Shown here: in pieces, positions 1-9,044 of the stretch
Layout of the letters: every line of letters begins with the position of its first letter
Position numbering within the stretch: position 1 is the stretch's first letter
Assembly: GCA_037131735.1 (NCBI GenBank)
Contig: JBAXQM010000022.1
Coordinates: 1 to 45,137, forward strand
Source of the DNA: CAIUPE01 sp037131735
Lineage (GTDB): Bacteria > Pseudomonadota > Alphaproteobacteria > Rhizobiales > Beijerinckiaceae
Length of the DNA stretch: 45,137 nucleotides
Direction: 5' to 3'
Notes under the pieces: generated by a model
The model's input: the letters and a program-made list of their open reading frames with translations, nothing else
Database searches by the model: none
Told to the model about the DNA's origin: nothing
Made by a program: the position numbers and the translations under genes

Positions 1-342
1 GGCCGCCACGGCCAGGCTTTCACCCGTTTCGGAAAGATCAACCTCCGGAATGCCCGGCATGCCGATGATCCGCGTCCGCTTGATGAAAAAAGTTCTTGGG
101 AGCCTGCGCGGATTTATAGCCGTGCCTATCTTCATCATCTTGTCAAATCCGAAGAGATTCTGGGCATGATGCTGCTCACGGGGATCAATCTCGCTTATTA
201 TCAAACCTTGATGGCCGGATTGCGGAGCGCTATTGGCCAGTTACGCTTGAATGATTTCATTGCTCACACAAAAGCGGGATGGGAGAGGGGTGATCTGCCG
301 CCCTATACACGAACGAACATGTCATCGGGTCAGAACAAATGA
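1..342 (+). CDS. tgt: Queuine tRNA-guanine transglycosylase, C-terminal part (5' end outside window)
   Basis: The open frame from base 1 gives 113 residues that read as the C-terminal end of bacterial Tgt, which exchanges guanine-34 for preQ1 in GUN-anticodon tRNAs. Family landmarks are KINLRNARHADDPRPLDE, then YSRAYLHHL, EEILG and NLAYYQTLMAGLR. The zinc site is abnormal. Where E. coli Tgt has C302, C304, C307 and H333, this protein has Ser (codon 91-93), Trp (97-99), Ala (106-108) and Ile (184-186), although the flanking residues align without gaps. The catalytic Asp residues lie outside the window and cannot be checked. The stop overlaps the sdhE start by four bases (ATGA), so the two are probably translationally coupled. 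Identity as a Tgt-family protein is firm; whether it is active is inference. Confidence 0.9.
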   Translation, partial: GRHGQAFTRFGKINLRNARHADDPRPLDEKSSWEPARIYSRAYLHHLVKSEEILGMMLLTGINLAYYQTLMAGLRSAIGQLRLNDFIAHTKAGWERGDLPPYTRTNMSSGQNK

Positions 343-635
343 CGGGAACCGTCCTCTCAAGCCTTGATCTTGATGCACGCCGTCGTCGCGTTCTCTATCA
401 TTCTTGGCATCGCGGCATGCGCGAAATGGATTTGCTCATCGGGCAATTTGCCGACGCACATCTCGTTGGATTTTCTACGGAAGAGCTTGATGTCTTTGAA
501 ACTTTGATTGCACGGCAAGATCAGGAGCTTTTAAGCTGGATCGTGGGTAGCCAGCCTGTTCCCGCCGAATTGGATACGGATATGTTTAAGCGTCTAAAAA
601 CTTTTCATGATCATGAAAAGCCGATCAATCTTTGA
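339..635 (+). CDS. sdhE: SdhE/CptB-type flavinylation factor
   Basis: A 98-residue protein of the SdhE (DUF339, succinate dehydrogenase assembly factor 2) family. It helps attach FAD covalently to the SdhA flavoprotein of succinate dehydrogenase in the cytoplasm. The family signature RGxxE is present as HRGMREMD near residue 25, followed by the usual acidic helical region and the conserved LLSWIVG segment. The length matches the family (about 85-100). The ATG start overlaps the tgt stop, and mfd follows after 17 bases. An sdhE-mfd neighbourhood is common in alphaproteobacteria (from memory), so the call is secure. Confidence 0.9.
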   Translation: MTGTVLSSLDLDARRRRVLYHSWHRGMREMDLLIGQFADAHLVGFSTEELDVFETLIARQDQELLSWIVGSQPVPAELDTDMFKRLKTFHDHEKPINL

Positions 636-652
636 TCTATATTTGATGGCGC

Positions 653-3600
653 ATGTCAAAATTCCTTGATCAAATTCTATCCGCCGTCAAAAAGACAGCT
701 TCGCTTGTTCTCTCATCAGCGCCTGATGGTTTTGACGCGATGGTGGTTGCTGATCTTGCGCGACGCTATGCACAAGAAGGGCATGATCACGCCGCGGCTC
801 TTGTATTTGTTGCACGCGATGGCCAACGCCAAGCGCAAATGGAAACGGCGCTCAGCTTTCTCGCGCCGGATTTGGAAATATTAAGTTTTCCGAATTGGGA
901 TTGCCAACCCTATGATCGCGTATCTCCTCATGCGGGTATTGTTGCACGGCGGATGACCGTTCTCGCGCGGTTGGCGCGGTCGCATACGGGAGAGGACCGC
1001 CCTCGTGTCTTGATCGCGACTGCAAATGGATTAATGCAACGCGTGACGGCGCGGTCAAAAATCGCGTCGGAGAGTTTTTCGGCAGCACCCGGTAATCGCG
1101 TAGATACAAAAGCGCTTGCCCTTTGGCTTGAATCAAACGGGTTCATGAAAACCGCAACCGTGCGCGAGACGGGCGATTATGCAGTGCGTGGCGGGATCAT
1201 CGACCTTTTCGCCCCTGGGATGCCTTTGCCAGTTCGTCTCGATTTCTTTGGCGATACGCTAGAGTCACTTCGGAGTTTTGATCCAGAGACACAAAGAACC
1301 ACCGGCCAATTACGCGCGCTTGATCTTGTGCCGATGAGCGAAGTGCAATTGACGACGGAAACAATAAAGAGATTCCGGCAAGCCTATGTCGTGGCTTTTG
1401 GCGCACCCGGACGCGATGATCTTCTTTATGAAGGCATCAGCGAGGGTCGCCGTGTTGCTGGGTTGGAACATTGGTTGCCGCTTTTTCACGAGCGTCTCGA
1501 TACGCTCTTTGATTACGTTCCGGATGTACCGCTCATTCTTGATCCGTTGGTTGAGGAAGCGGCACAAGAACGATTAAGTCTTATTACCGATCACTTTGAA
1601 GCACGGCGTGATGCGCTTCCGAATCCAACGGCCGGACTTATGCCCTATAAGCCATTGGAGCCAAGACATCTTCATCTAGAGGCCGATGAGCTAAAATCGC
1701 TTCTCTCTAAATATCCAGTAATTCGGATCACGCCCTTCGCCGTAGCGGACGGAAGCACTTCGACAGTTGATTGTGGCGTTCGGCAGGGACGGAATTTTTC
1801 GGCTGAGCGTGCAAGAGTTGATGGTGATGATCATGCGGATTCAAAAAATATATTTGACGCGGTCGTGTCCTTTATCACGTCAAAGCAAGATGAATCGAAA
1901 CGCGTCATCGTGGCAACATGGTCTGAAGGGGCGCGCGAGCGATTGTCTCATGTGCTCTCGGATCATGGATTAAAGACTCTTACCTACACGTCAAACCTAT
2001 CCGATGCTTTGGCGCTTAAGGGTAAAGCGGTTGCTCTTGCAGTTTGGGGGCTCGAGCGCGGATTTGAAACGGACAGTCTCGTCGTTATTGGCGAACAAGA
2101 TATTCTTGGGGATCGTCTCGTTCGCAAAGCGCGGAAATCCCGTCGCGCTCAAGATGTTATTGCTGAAGCGGCAAGCCTTAATCCTGGTGATCTCGTCGTA
2201 CACCTTGATCATGGCATTGGGCGCTTTGCGAGCCTAAAGACCATTGATGTAGCAGGCGCGCCGCATGATTGCGTTGAAATCCATTATGCGGGTGGTGATA
2301 AGCTTTTTCTCCCCGTCGAAAATCTCGATCTTCTATCCCGCTATGGATCTGAAGATACTGAAGTTCAGCTTGATCGGTTGGGCGGCGGCGGGTGGCAGGC
2401 TCGCAAAGCAAAACTCAAGAGCCGAATCCGCGAAATGGCGCATGCGCTTATCAAAATTGCCGCAGCGCGTCTTATGAGAGAAGCGCCGAAATTATCGGTT
2501 CCGCACAATAGCTATGAAGAGTTTTCCGCACGGTTTCCTTATGATGAGACTGATGACCAATTAAACTCTATCGATGCCGTGCTTGATGATTTGGGATCAG
2601 GCCGTCCTATGGACCGACTTCTTTGCGGCGATGTGGGCTTTGGCAAAACGGAAGTGGCATTACGCGCGGCCTTTGTTTCTGCACTCGCCGGAAAACAAGT
2701 GGCTGTCGTGGTGCCAACCACGTTGCTCGCACGTCAACATTTTAAAACATTCTCCGAGCGCTTTGAAGGTTTGCCTGTTGTTGTACGCCAACTCTCCCGC
2801 TTTATTCCGGCGCAACAACAAAAAGAAACACGCGATGGACTTGAAGCGGGTGTGGTTGACATTGTTGTGGGTACACATGCCCTCTTAGGTAAAACCATCA
2901 AGTTTAAAGATTTGGGCCTGCTGATCATTGACGAAGAACAGCATTTCGGCGTGGGGCATAAGGAACGTCTCAAAGAATTGAGAGCGGAAGTTCATGTCCT
3001 CACGCTCACAGCAACGCCAATTCCGCGTACGCTGCAATTAGCATTAACAGGTGTTCGGGACCTTTCGATTATAGCGACACCGCCCGTTGATCGTCTTGCT
3101 GTTCGCACTTTTATCACGCCCTTTGATCCGTTGATGATCCGCGAAGCGTTATTGCGCGAGCGATATCGTGGAGGCCAAACTTTTTATGTTTGCCCGCGCA
3201 TTGAAGATCTTGATGAGGTGAAAGCCTTTCTCTCAGCCGAAGTGCCGGAAGCCAAAATAGGTGTCGCCCATGGGCAAATGGCCGCAGGCGAACTCGAAAG
3301 CGTAATGACGGCGTTTTATGACGGCAGCTACGATATTCTCCTTTCAACTTCTATTGTTGAATCGGGTCTTGATATTCCGCGCGCAAATACTTTGATTGTT
3401 CATCGTGCTGATATGTTTGGTCTTGCAGCACTCTATCAATTACGTGGTCGTGTCGGGCGTGGAAAAACGCGCGCCTATGCGCTCTTTACTGTTCCCGCAA
3501 ATCGCGTTTTAACACCGCAGGCCGAGCGTCGCCTGAAGGTACTTCAATCGCTTGATCGACTAGGGGCAGGGTTCGAGCTTGCGTCCCATGACCTTGATAT

Positions 3601-4213
3601 TCGGGGCGCCGGAAATCTTTTGGGTGATGAACAATCCGGTCATATCAAGGAAGTGGGTTACGAGCTCTATCAGCAAATGCTTGAGGAAGCCGTTGCACAA
3701 CTCAAAGCGGGCGTCTCTGATGACGATATCACCATGGGTGGTTGGTCGCCGACAATTGCGATTGGCGCACCTGTAATGATCCCTGAATCCTATGTGCCGG
3801 ATCTCACTTTACGGATGCAACTTTACAAACGTCTATCGGGGTTAGAAAACGATTCAGATATTGAAGCTTTTGGAGTAGAGCTTGCTGATCGCTTTGGCCC
3901 GTTGCCCCATGAAGTACGTCAGCTTCTTTTGATTGTTGGCATCAAGGCAATGTGTCTCACGGCGAATGTTGAAAAAGTGGAAGCCGGCCCACGCGGGATC
4001 ATTATCTCTTTCCGAGATAATAGCTTCGCGCGTCCCGAAGAGCTGATCCGTTATGTTACAGCACAAGGATCTCTCGCTAAAGTACGTCCCGACATGCGCA
4101 TAGTGTTCACGGGTGATCTTGAAGGCGAAGACGACCGAATGAAAGGCGTGACTACGCTCTTGCGCGATCTTGTGACGCTGATTGAAAAGCCACAAGCGCA
4201 AAAGAAAAAATAA
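653..4213 (+). CDS. mfd: Transcription-repair coupling factor Mfd
   Basis: An 1186-residue protein, full length for Mfd (about 1150-1190). Mfd removes stalled RNA polymerase from DNA lesions and recruits UvrA. The N-terminal third resembles UvrB (ETGDYAVRGGIIDLF near residue 175). A CarD-like RNA-polymerase-interacting domain starts near residue 510 (GDLVVHLDHGIGRF). The RecG-like translocase has Walker A GDVGFGKTEVA near residue 660, a DEEQ box (DEEQHFGV) near 760, TATPIPRTLQ, and motif VI QLRGRVGRG. The C-terminal D7 domain is present. The ATG at 653 follows sdhE by 17 bases, so it probably shares that transcript. The stop abuts the stop of the convergent gene with no base between, leaving no room for a separate terminator. 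Confidence 0.97.
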   Translation: MSKFLDQILSAVKKTASLVLSSAPDGFDAMVVADLARRYAQEGHDHAAALVFVARDGQRQAQMETALSFLAPDLEILSFPNWDCQPYDRVSPHAGIVARRMTVLARLARSHTGEDRPRVLIATANGLMQRVTARSKIASESFSAAPGNRVDTKALALWLESNGFMKTATVRETGDYAVRGGIIDLFAPGMPLPVRLDFFGDTLESLRSFDPETQRTTGQLRALDLVPMSEVQLTTETIKRFRQAYVVAFGAPGRDDLLYEGISEGRRVAGLEHWLPLFHERLDTLFDYVPDVPLILDPLVEEAAQERLSLITDHFEARRDALPNPTAGLMPYKPLEPRHLHLEADELKSLLSKYPVIRITPFAVADGSTSTVDCGVRQGRNFSAERARVDGDDHADSKNIFDAVVSFITSKQDESKRVIVATWSEGARERLSHVLSDHGLKTLTYTSNLSDALALKGKAVALAVWGLERGFETDSLVVIGEQDILGDRLVRKARKSRRAQDVIAEAASLNPGDLVVHLDHGIGRFASLKTIDVAGAPHDCVEIHYAGGDKLFLPVENLDLLSRYGSEDTEVQLDRLGGGGWQARKAKLKSRIREMAHALIKIAAARLMREAPKLSVPHNSYEEFSARFPYDETDDQLNSIDAVLDDLGSGRPMDRLLCGDVGFGKTEVALRAAFVSALAGKQVAVVVPTTLLARQHFKTFSERFEGLPVVVRQLSRFIPAQQQKETRDGLEAGVVDIVVGTHALLGKTIKFKDLGLLIIDEEQHFGVGHKERLKELRAEVHVLTLTATPIPRTLQLALTGVRDLSIIATPPVDRLAVRTFITPFDPLMIREALLRERYRGGQTFYVCPRIEDLDEVKAFLSAEVPEAKIGVAHGQMAAGELESVMTAFYDGSYDILLSTSIVESGLDIPRANTLIVHRADMFGLAALYQLRGRVGRGKTRAYALFTVPANRVLTPQAERRLKVLQSLDRLGAGFELASHDLDIRGAGNLLGDEQSGHIKEVGYELYQQMLEEAVAQLKAGVSDDDITMGGWSPTIAIGAPVMIPESYVPDLTLRMQLYKRLSGLENDSDIEAFGVELADRFGPLPHEVRQLLLIVGIKAMCLTANVEKVEAGPRGIIISFRDNSFARPEELIRYVTAQGSLAKVRPDMRIVFTGDLEGEDDRMKGVTTLLRDLVTLIEKPQAQKKK

Positions 4214-5143
4214 TCAGATCCTTTTCCGATCAAAGCGCAGCATCACAAGTCCGGCTGCAGCCACAATGGACGCACCGATAATCGTGGCATTATCGGGAAT
4301 GTCACCGAAGATGAAGATGCCATAGAGCACCGCCCAGATCATCGCCGTATATTCGAAGGGCGCGACGAACGAACTTTCGGCATAGCGATAACCTGCTACC
4401 TGTAGCGGAATTTGAAAGCAGGATAAGAGCGCGGCGAGAAGCATCAAGCTGAAATCAGGTAGGCTCGGTAGAAGCCACGCGCGGGTGAGAAAATCCAAAC
4501 TGGCATTGCCTGATGGTGACACGAGGCCGAATCCAAATATAAGCGCCAAGGTCAGATAAAAAATTGAATAGACGCCCCCTTGCCAGAGTGCCGTAACAGC
4601 CGTGGGTAAGGTAGGATCAATCCGCCGCGTGAACACTTGGCCCATGCCATAGAAAAACGCGCAGAGAATGGCGAGGATTGCTTCTTTTTGAAACATGGCT
4701 GTTCCGGGTCGCGTCATAACGAGCACGCCCGCAAAGCCTATGATGATCGTGACCCATCGAATGAGAGGAACCCTCTCACCAATCATAAAGGGCACGAGTC
4801 CAGCCACGAAAAAGGGCATTGTGAAAAAGAGTGCGACACCATCAGCCAGAGGAATGGTGGCGGCCGCGAGCATGAAAAACAAATTGCCTAGGGCAATCAG
4901 GACGCCGCGTAGAAGTAAAATCCCATATTGGTTTGAAAGCAATCGTGGCAATGCTTGTTGCCGATAGACGAGAAAGAGGCCAACAGGAACGGTAAAGACA
5001 AATCGGACTGTGTTCACGAGATGGATGGGGTAGGTAGCGCTCAGATGCTTAACAATTGTATCGCAGGACACAGCGATGATCATCGCAGCACAAATCGAAA
5101 GTGCCGCTTTGAGGCGGCGATCATGAAGCGCTTGCGTATCCAT
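4214..5143 (-). CDS. DMT-superfamily (EamA) permease
   Basis: A 309-residue, very hydrophobic protein with about ten predicted membrane helices in two EamA repeats, as in the drug/metabolite transporter superfamily. Typical features are the TVRF segment near residue 45, the RPG motif in the middle loop (VLVMTRPGTAMF), and APFEYTAMIWAVLYG in the second repeat. EamA proteins export amino acids, drugs or other metabolites; the substrate cannot be read from sequence. The start lies two bases after the frnE-like stop, so it is the last gene of a tight three-gene operon with the DsbA-like protein and the peptide-binding protein. It is convergent with mfd. Confidence 0.88.
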   Translation of the reverse strand: MDTQALHDRRLKAALSICAAMIIAVSCDTIVKHLSATYPIHLVNTVRFVFTVPVGLFLVYRQQALPRLLSNQYGILLLRGVLIALGNLFFMLAAATIPLADGVALFFTMPFFVAGLVPFMIGERVPLIRWVTIIIGFAGVLVMTRPGTAMFQKEAILAILCAFFYGMGQVFTRRIDPTLPTAVTALWQGGVYSIFYLTLALIFGFGLVSPSGNASLDFLTRAWLLPSLPDFSLMLLAALLSCFQIPLQVAGYRYAESSFVAPFEYTAMIWAVLYGIFIFGDIPDNATIIGASIVAAAGLVMLRFDRKRI

Positions 5144-5145
5144 AG

Positions 5146-5784
5146 TTAAGCTTGCGCCTGTCGCATGGCCGCAAGAAGCTGCTCGGGCGGCTGCGCGCCT
5201 GAAGCCGCAAGTTTCCGGTTGAAGATGAAGAAGGGAACACCCGTCACGCCAATGCGTTGCGCTTCCTCGATTTCAGCTTTCACTGAGTCGATGTCGTCTT
5301 TGCCCGAAAGCCGTTGCTCGATATCTTGTCTCTCAAAACCAATCTCTACGGCAATCTCCGTGAGAAGCGCCTTGTCGCCAATATCGCGCCCTTGCTCGAA
5401 ATAGGCTTTGAAGAGGGCCGTAACGATTTTGTCTTGTTGGTCGGGGTCTTCCGCCCATTGGATTAAACGATGCGCGTCAAGCGTATTGGGTGACTTAGCG
5501 ATGGACTCAAAATCGAATTTCAAGCCTGCCGCATCACCAAGCGATTTCAATCGCTCATGCGCATTTTTGAGATAAGACGGATCCGGAAATTTCTTAGCCA
5601 TATAGGCCTTTCGATCTAGCCCTTCCGGCGGGATTGTGGGATCGAGTTGAAAGGGATGCCACCTTACAATAACAGGTTCGTTATACTCAGCGAGCGCCTT
5701 TTCTAGATTGGCCTTGCCGAGATAGCACCACGGACACACAACATCAGAAACAATATCAATCGTTAAAGGCGAGGGATCACTCAT
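5146..5784 (-). CDS. FrnE-like DsbA-family oxidoreductase
   Basis: A 212-residue protein of the FrnE branch (COG2761) of the DsbA/thioredoxin-fold family. The CPWC active site is at about residues 18-21, after a first strand (LTIDIVSDVVCPWC). The usual helical insertion follows, and the cis-proline segment GVTGVPFFIFN lies near residue 185. No signal peptide is seen, so it should be cytoplasmic, like other FrnE proteins. These act as thiol-disulfide oxidoreductases or isomerases, with proposed roles in oxidative stress. It is the middle gene of an operon: 3 bases after the solute-binding protein and 2 before the EamA permease. The family is clear; the physiological substrate is unknown. Confidence 0.9.
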   Translation of the reverse strand: MSDPSPLTIDIVSDVVCPWCYLGKANLEKALAEYNEPVIVRWHPFQLDPTIPPEGLDRKAYMAKKFPDPSYLKNAHERLKSLGDAAGLKFDFESIAKSPNTLDAHRLIQWAEDPDQQDKIVTALFKAYFEQGRDIGDKALLTEIAVEIGFERQDIEQRLSGKDDIDSVKAEIEEAQRIGVTGVPFFIFNRKLAASGAQPPEQLLAAMRQAQA

Positions 5785-5787
5785 TAC

Positions 5788-7581
5788 TTAATTCTCCACA
5801 CGCCAAAGCGTTTCGGGTGCAAAGCCAAATAGGGGTGTTTTATCAGGCCTCTTCACCGCTGTTGATCGGATGATCCATTGCTCAGGCGCATTGAAGAGCG
5901 GGACGACATAAAAGCCGGACAGCAAAATGCGATCGAGTGCACGCACGGCATCGACGAAATCCTCACGGCTACGTGCCGCAAGCAGGGCTTCAATGGCGGT
6001 GTCAACCGCGGGTGAAGAGACGCCGGGATAATTCAAAGATCCCTCGCGATCCTTTGACTTTGTGCCCCAACGATTAGCCTGTTCATTACCGGGAGAGGGC
6101 GAAGAGCCCCAAGTGAATTGGATCATGTCAAAATCAAATGTCGCAACGCGCCGCCAATATTGGACATCATCGACATAACGCACATTCATCTGAATGCCGA
6201 GCTTCTGAAGCGACTCTGAAAAATTAAGTGCTAATCGCTCTTGTACGCGCGTCACAACAAGAGCTTCAAAAGCAAAGGCTTCGCCCTGCTGATTTTTTAG
6301 AACACCTTTATCGAGAGACCAACCGGCAGATTTCAAAAGCTCGAACGCTTTTTTGGCATTATTGCGATCACGCCCCGTCCCATCTGATACCGGCGGCCGC
6401 CAAGCTCCTGAAAGAATATCAGCGCGAACAGCATCGGGATAAGGCGCGAGCAATGTCTTCTCGCGCGCGGAGGCGGCAACGCCGGTTGAGGCGAGATCGG
6501 AGCCTTCGAAGTAACTCGATGTCCGTTTATAGACACCTTCGAAGAGGGACTTATTCACCCATTCAAAATCGAAGAGATAGGAGAGAGCCTCTCGCGTTTT
6601 TATATCAGAGAAAATCGGCTTTCTGGTATTCATCGCCAGTGCGGTCATGCCTTTCGGCGTACGCACTTCAATCGGGTCTTTAACCGCTTTTTGCTCCGTT
6701 ATGCGTGGAAAATCATAACCAGTTATCCAACGGGTTGGATTATCTTCCGAGCGGATATCATAGAGCCCGCCTTTGAAAGCTTCAAAGAGTGTATTGGCAT
6801 CGCGGTAATAATCGAATTTATATTCGTCGACATTATAGAGTCCGCGATTAATCGGCAGATTTTTGCCCCAGAAATCGGGGTTGCGTTTATAGGTAATGCT
6901 TTCACCGGCTTTGACATCAGCGACGAGATAAGGGCCCGATCCTAGAAGCGGCGTCAGACTTGTTTCTTCAAATTTTTCAACATCGGTTGCATGTTTCGCA
7001 AGTACCGGCATAAGGCCCAAGATCAAAGGCAATTCGCGATCACCAACACCCGTCAAATCAAAGCGGATGGTTAAAGCGTCTGGCGTCTCAACCTTTTGCA
7101 CTTTGCCATAAGAGCCGCGCATATTCGGTTTGCCCTTTTCTTTCAGCAAACTCCATGTGAACGCCACATCTTCGGAGGTGATGGGATGGCCATCAGAAAA
7201 GCGCGCTTTAGGATTCAGGTGAAACGTAACGGATGAGCGATCATCCGGAACATCAATGCTTTCGGCAATTGAGCCATATAACGTGAACGGTTCATCAGCC
7301 GAGCGCATCATCATGCTTTGGACAACAAGGCCGAGGGGTGGCGTTAGTCCCTGTGCAGCAACACCACGAACAGCATAAGGGTTCAACGTATCGAAGGTGC
7401 CGAGAACACCATAAACAATGCGGCCGCCTTTCGGCGCGTCAGGTTTTGCGTAAGGCAGATGTTCAAAGCTGGCTACCATAGCCGGTTGGCCATGCATCGC
7501 CAACCCATGTTGAGGTGCGGCCGCGGCATTTGATACAGCCACTAAAAGGTTCCCAATCAGAAAAGCGACGCACAACCGCAT
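5788..7581 (-). CDS. YejA-like extracellular solute-binding protein (family 5)
   Basis: About 597 residues. A family 5 (SBP_bac_5) periplasmic binding protein closest in pattern to YejA, the binding component for peptides and microcin C. After a signal peptide (MRLCVAFLIGNLLVAVSNAAAA) come HGLAMHGQPAM, YAKPDAPKGGRIVYG and GTFDTLNPYAVRG, all YejA-like. The frame is open up to 7677, but the extra 32 residues look non-coding; the Met at 7581 has a GAAAGG ribosome site and begins the signal peptide, so I place the start there. No permease or ATPase lies nearby, so it may serve a transporter encoded elsewhere. It heads the operon with the FrnE-like protein and EamA permease. Confidence 0.9.
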   Translation of the reverse strand: MRLCVAFLIGNLLVAVSNAAAAPQHGLAMHGQPAMVASFEHLPYAKPDAPKGGRIVYGVLGTFDTLNPYAVRGVAAQGLTPPLGLVVQSMMMRSADEPFTLYGSIAESIDVPDDRSSVTFHLNPKARFSDGHPITSEDVAFTWSLLKEKGKPNMRGSYGKVQKVETPDALTIRFDLTGVGDRELPLILGLMPVLAKHATDVEKFEETSLTPLLGSGPYLVADVKAGESITYKRNPDFWGKNLPINRGLYNVDEYKFDYYRDANTLFEAFKGGLYDIRSEDNPTRWITGYDFPRITEQKAVKDPIEVRTPKGMTALAMNTRKPIFSDIKTREALSYLFDFEWVNKSLFEGVYKRTSSYFEGSDLASTGVAASAREKTLLAPYPDAVRADILSGAWRPPVSDGTGRDRNNAKKAFELLKSAGWSLDKGVLKNQQGEAFAFEALVVTRVQERLALNFSESLQKLGIQMNVRYVDDVQYWRRVATFDFDMIQFTWGSSPSPGNEQANRWGTKSKDREGSLNYPGVSSPAVDTAIEALLAARSREDFVDAVRALDRILLSGFYVVPLFNAPEQWIIRSTAVKRPDKTPLFGFAPETLWRVEN

Positions 7582-7715
7582 GGGCAAAGACCTTTCAGCA
7601 CAATTTACGCCTTTATTCTTTTGCAAACTGCTTCGATTCGAGCCAGCCCGAGGAAAAAAGCCATTTTTCCGTGGCATCGGGGGATCGTTGCTAGTATGAG
7701 CAGGCGCAGTGCAGG

Positions 7716-7729
7716 CTCACATCTGTGAG
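7716..7729. promoter_or_regulatory. Perfect 14-base palindrome between divergent genes
   Basis: CTCACA, two bases, TGTGAG: a perfect inverted repeat in the 203-base region between the start of the YejA-like gene and ialB. It could be an operator for either divergent gene or part of a leader hairpin. No regulator can be named. Confidence 0.3.
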
Positions 7730-7784
7730 TCTCCCCCTCGGGAAAGGCAATTTTGTTCCTTTTCCTCAATGCGGAACCTAATTC

Positions 7785-8522
7785 ATGATGAGTTTATCTC
7801 GAAATACGGCTTTTGCGGCACTCGCTTTAAGTGTCTTCGCGGTTGGAATGTCTCCTGAAGCCATTGCCCAGAGCTTGCCGAAAAAGCCGCAAGCGGCCCA
7901 GCCTGCGCAGCCCGCACCCGCAGCGCAACCTGCTCAGCCGGCCCCTCAAGGCCCAGCCGTGGTTCAGGTTCAACCGGAGCCGACGCAAGCGGATTGGATC
8001 AAGATTTGCGGCGAGGATCAGGCTGCGAAAAAGAAGGTTTGCTACACGACGCGTGATTTCGTCTCCGATCAAAATCAACCCGTTCTCGCGGTTGCTGTTT
8101 ATGATGTGCAAGGCGATCCGCAAAAGACCGTTCGTTTCCTCTTGCCGCTTGGTTTTATGTTGGCACCGGGTGTGCGGTTCAATGTGGATCAGGGTCCATC
8201 ACAACCGGGCAAATATGCCATTTGCTTCCCGAACGGATGTTTCGCCGAAGTTCCCGTTAAGGACGACGTGATTGCTGCTTTCAAAAAAGGGCAGGCGGTT
8301 ATGGTGAGTGTTCAAAATCAATTTGGCCGCGAAGTGGTCTTCCAGGTTCCACTTCTTAACTTCGGCAAAGTGTTTGATGGTCCGCCGATTGATCCAGCGG
8401 TTCTCGCAGCTGAACAGAAAAAGATGCAGGACGAAATGCAACGTCAGGCTGAAGAGATGCGCAAGAAAATGGGTCAGCAGGCGCCGGCACAGGGCCAACA
8501 GCAACAAGCACCGGCCCAATAA
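7785..8522 (+). CDS. Invasion-associated locus B (IalB) family protein
   Basis: A 245-residue exported protein of the IalB family, common in rhizobia, Bartonella and Brucella. It has a signal peptide ending near AIAQ (residue 29) and a low-complexity Pro/Ala/Gln linker (residues 32-60). The IalB domain spans about 65-200: DWIKICG, KKVCYTTRDF, LPLGFML and YAICFPNGCFAEVPV, with the usual paired cysteines. It ends in a charged helical segment and a Gln/Ala/Pro-rich tail. IalB contributes to erythrocyte invasion in Bartonella, but free-living relatives carry it too, so here it is best read as an envelope protein of unclear role. Tandem ATGs at 7785 and 7788 are equivalent starts. Confidence 0.9.
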   Translation: MMSLSRNTAFAALALSVFAVGMSPEAIAQSLPKKPQAAQPAQPAPAAQPAQPAPQGPAVVQVQPEPTQADWIKICGEDQAAKKKVCYTTRDFVSDQNQPVLAVAVYDVQGDPQKTVRFLLPLGFMLAPGVRFNVDQGPSQPGKYAICFPNGCFAEVPVKDDVIAAFKKGQAVMVSVQNQFGREVVFQVPLLNFGKVFDGPPIDPAVLAAEQKKMQDEMQRQAEEMRKKMGQQAPAQGQQQQAPAQ

Positions 8523-8562
8523 CAACGCGTTAGGCGTTTATAGAAAAATCAGAAGCGTGCGA

Positions 8563-8892
8563 TCAATTCAGGTTGCGCGCTTTTGCTTTATAGCGACCGT
8601 CATCACTGACATCGAATACGTCGCGAATTTGCGGATGGCGAATGGGTTCGCGTGAAGTATCGGGCAAAAGATTTTGCTCCGAGACATAGGCAATATATTC
8701 CGTCTCCGCATTTTCAGCGAAGAGATGATAGAAGGGCTGATCGCGCGAGGGGCGAATTTCTTCCGGGATGGAATTGTACCATTCTTCGGTATTCGAAAAA
8801 GACGGATCGACATCGAAGATCACCCCCCGAAATGGGTAGATCCGATGCTTGACGACTTCGCCGATGGCATATCTCGCCTTGCGCTTTTCCAT
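8563..8892 (-). CDS. hspQ: HspQ/YccV heat-shock hemimethylated-DNA-binding family protein
   Basis: A 109-residue protein of the YccV/HspQ family: KARYAIGEVVKHRIYPFRGVI, then DVDPSF, EEWYNSIPEE and QPFYHLFAEN, and YVSEQNLLPD. In E. coli HspQ affects DnaA stability and acts as a Lon protease adaptor. The Met at 8892 begins the conserved domain; the upstream extension to 8964 has no family similarity. It is convergent with ialB, 40 bases apart. Family assignment is strong. Confidence 0.92.
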   Translation of the reverse strand: MEKRKARYAIGEVVKHRIYPFRGVIFDVDPSFSNTEEWYNSIPEEIRPSRDQPFYHLFAENAETEYIAYVSEQNLLPDTSREPIRHPQIRDVFDVSDDGRYKAKARNLN

Positions 8893-9044
8893 AGGGATTG
8901 GATACGCCCGCAGGCATAAAAGTGTCAATCGGGGCAAATTTTCGCATTTTCGCCGGTCTGGCATGCAGCGCGACTGGTTGACCTAGGCCTCCACCTTATG
9001 ACATGTCGCGGACCGCCTTGGCCTTTTGATCCCGGACCTTCGCC

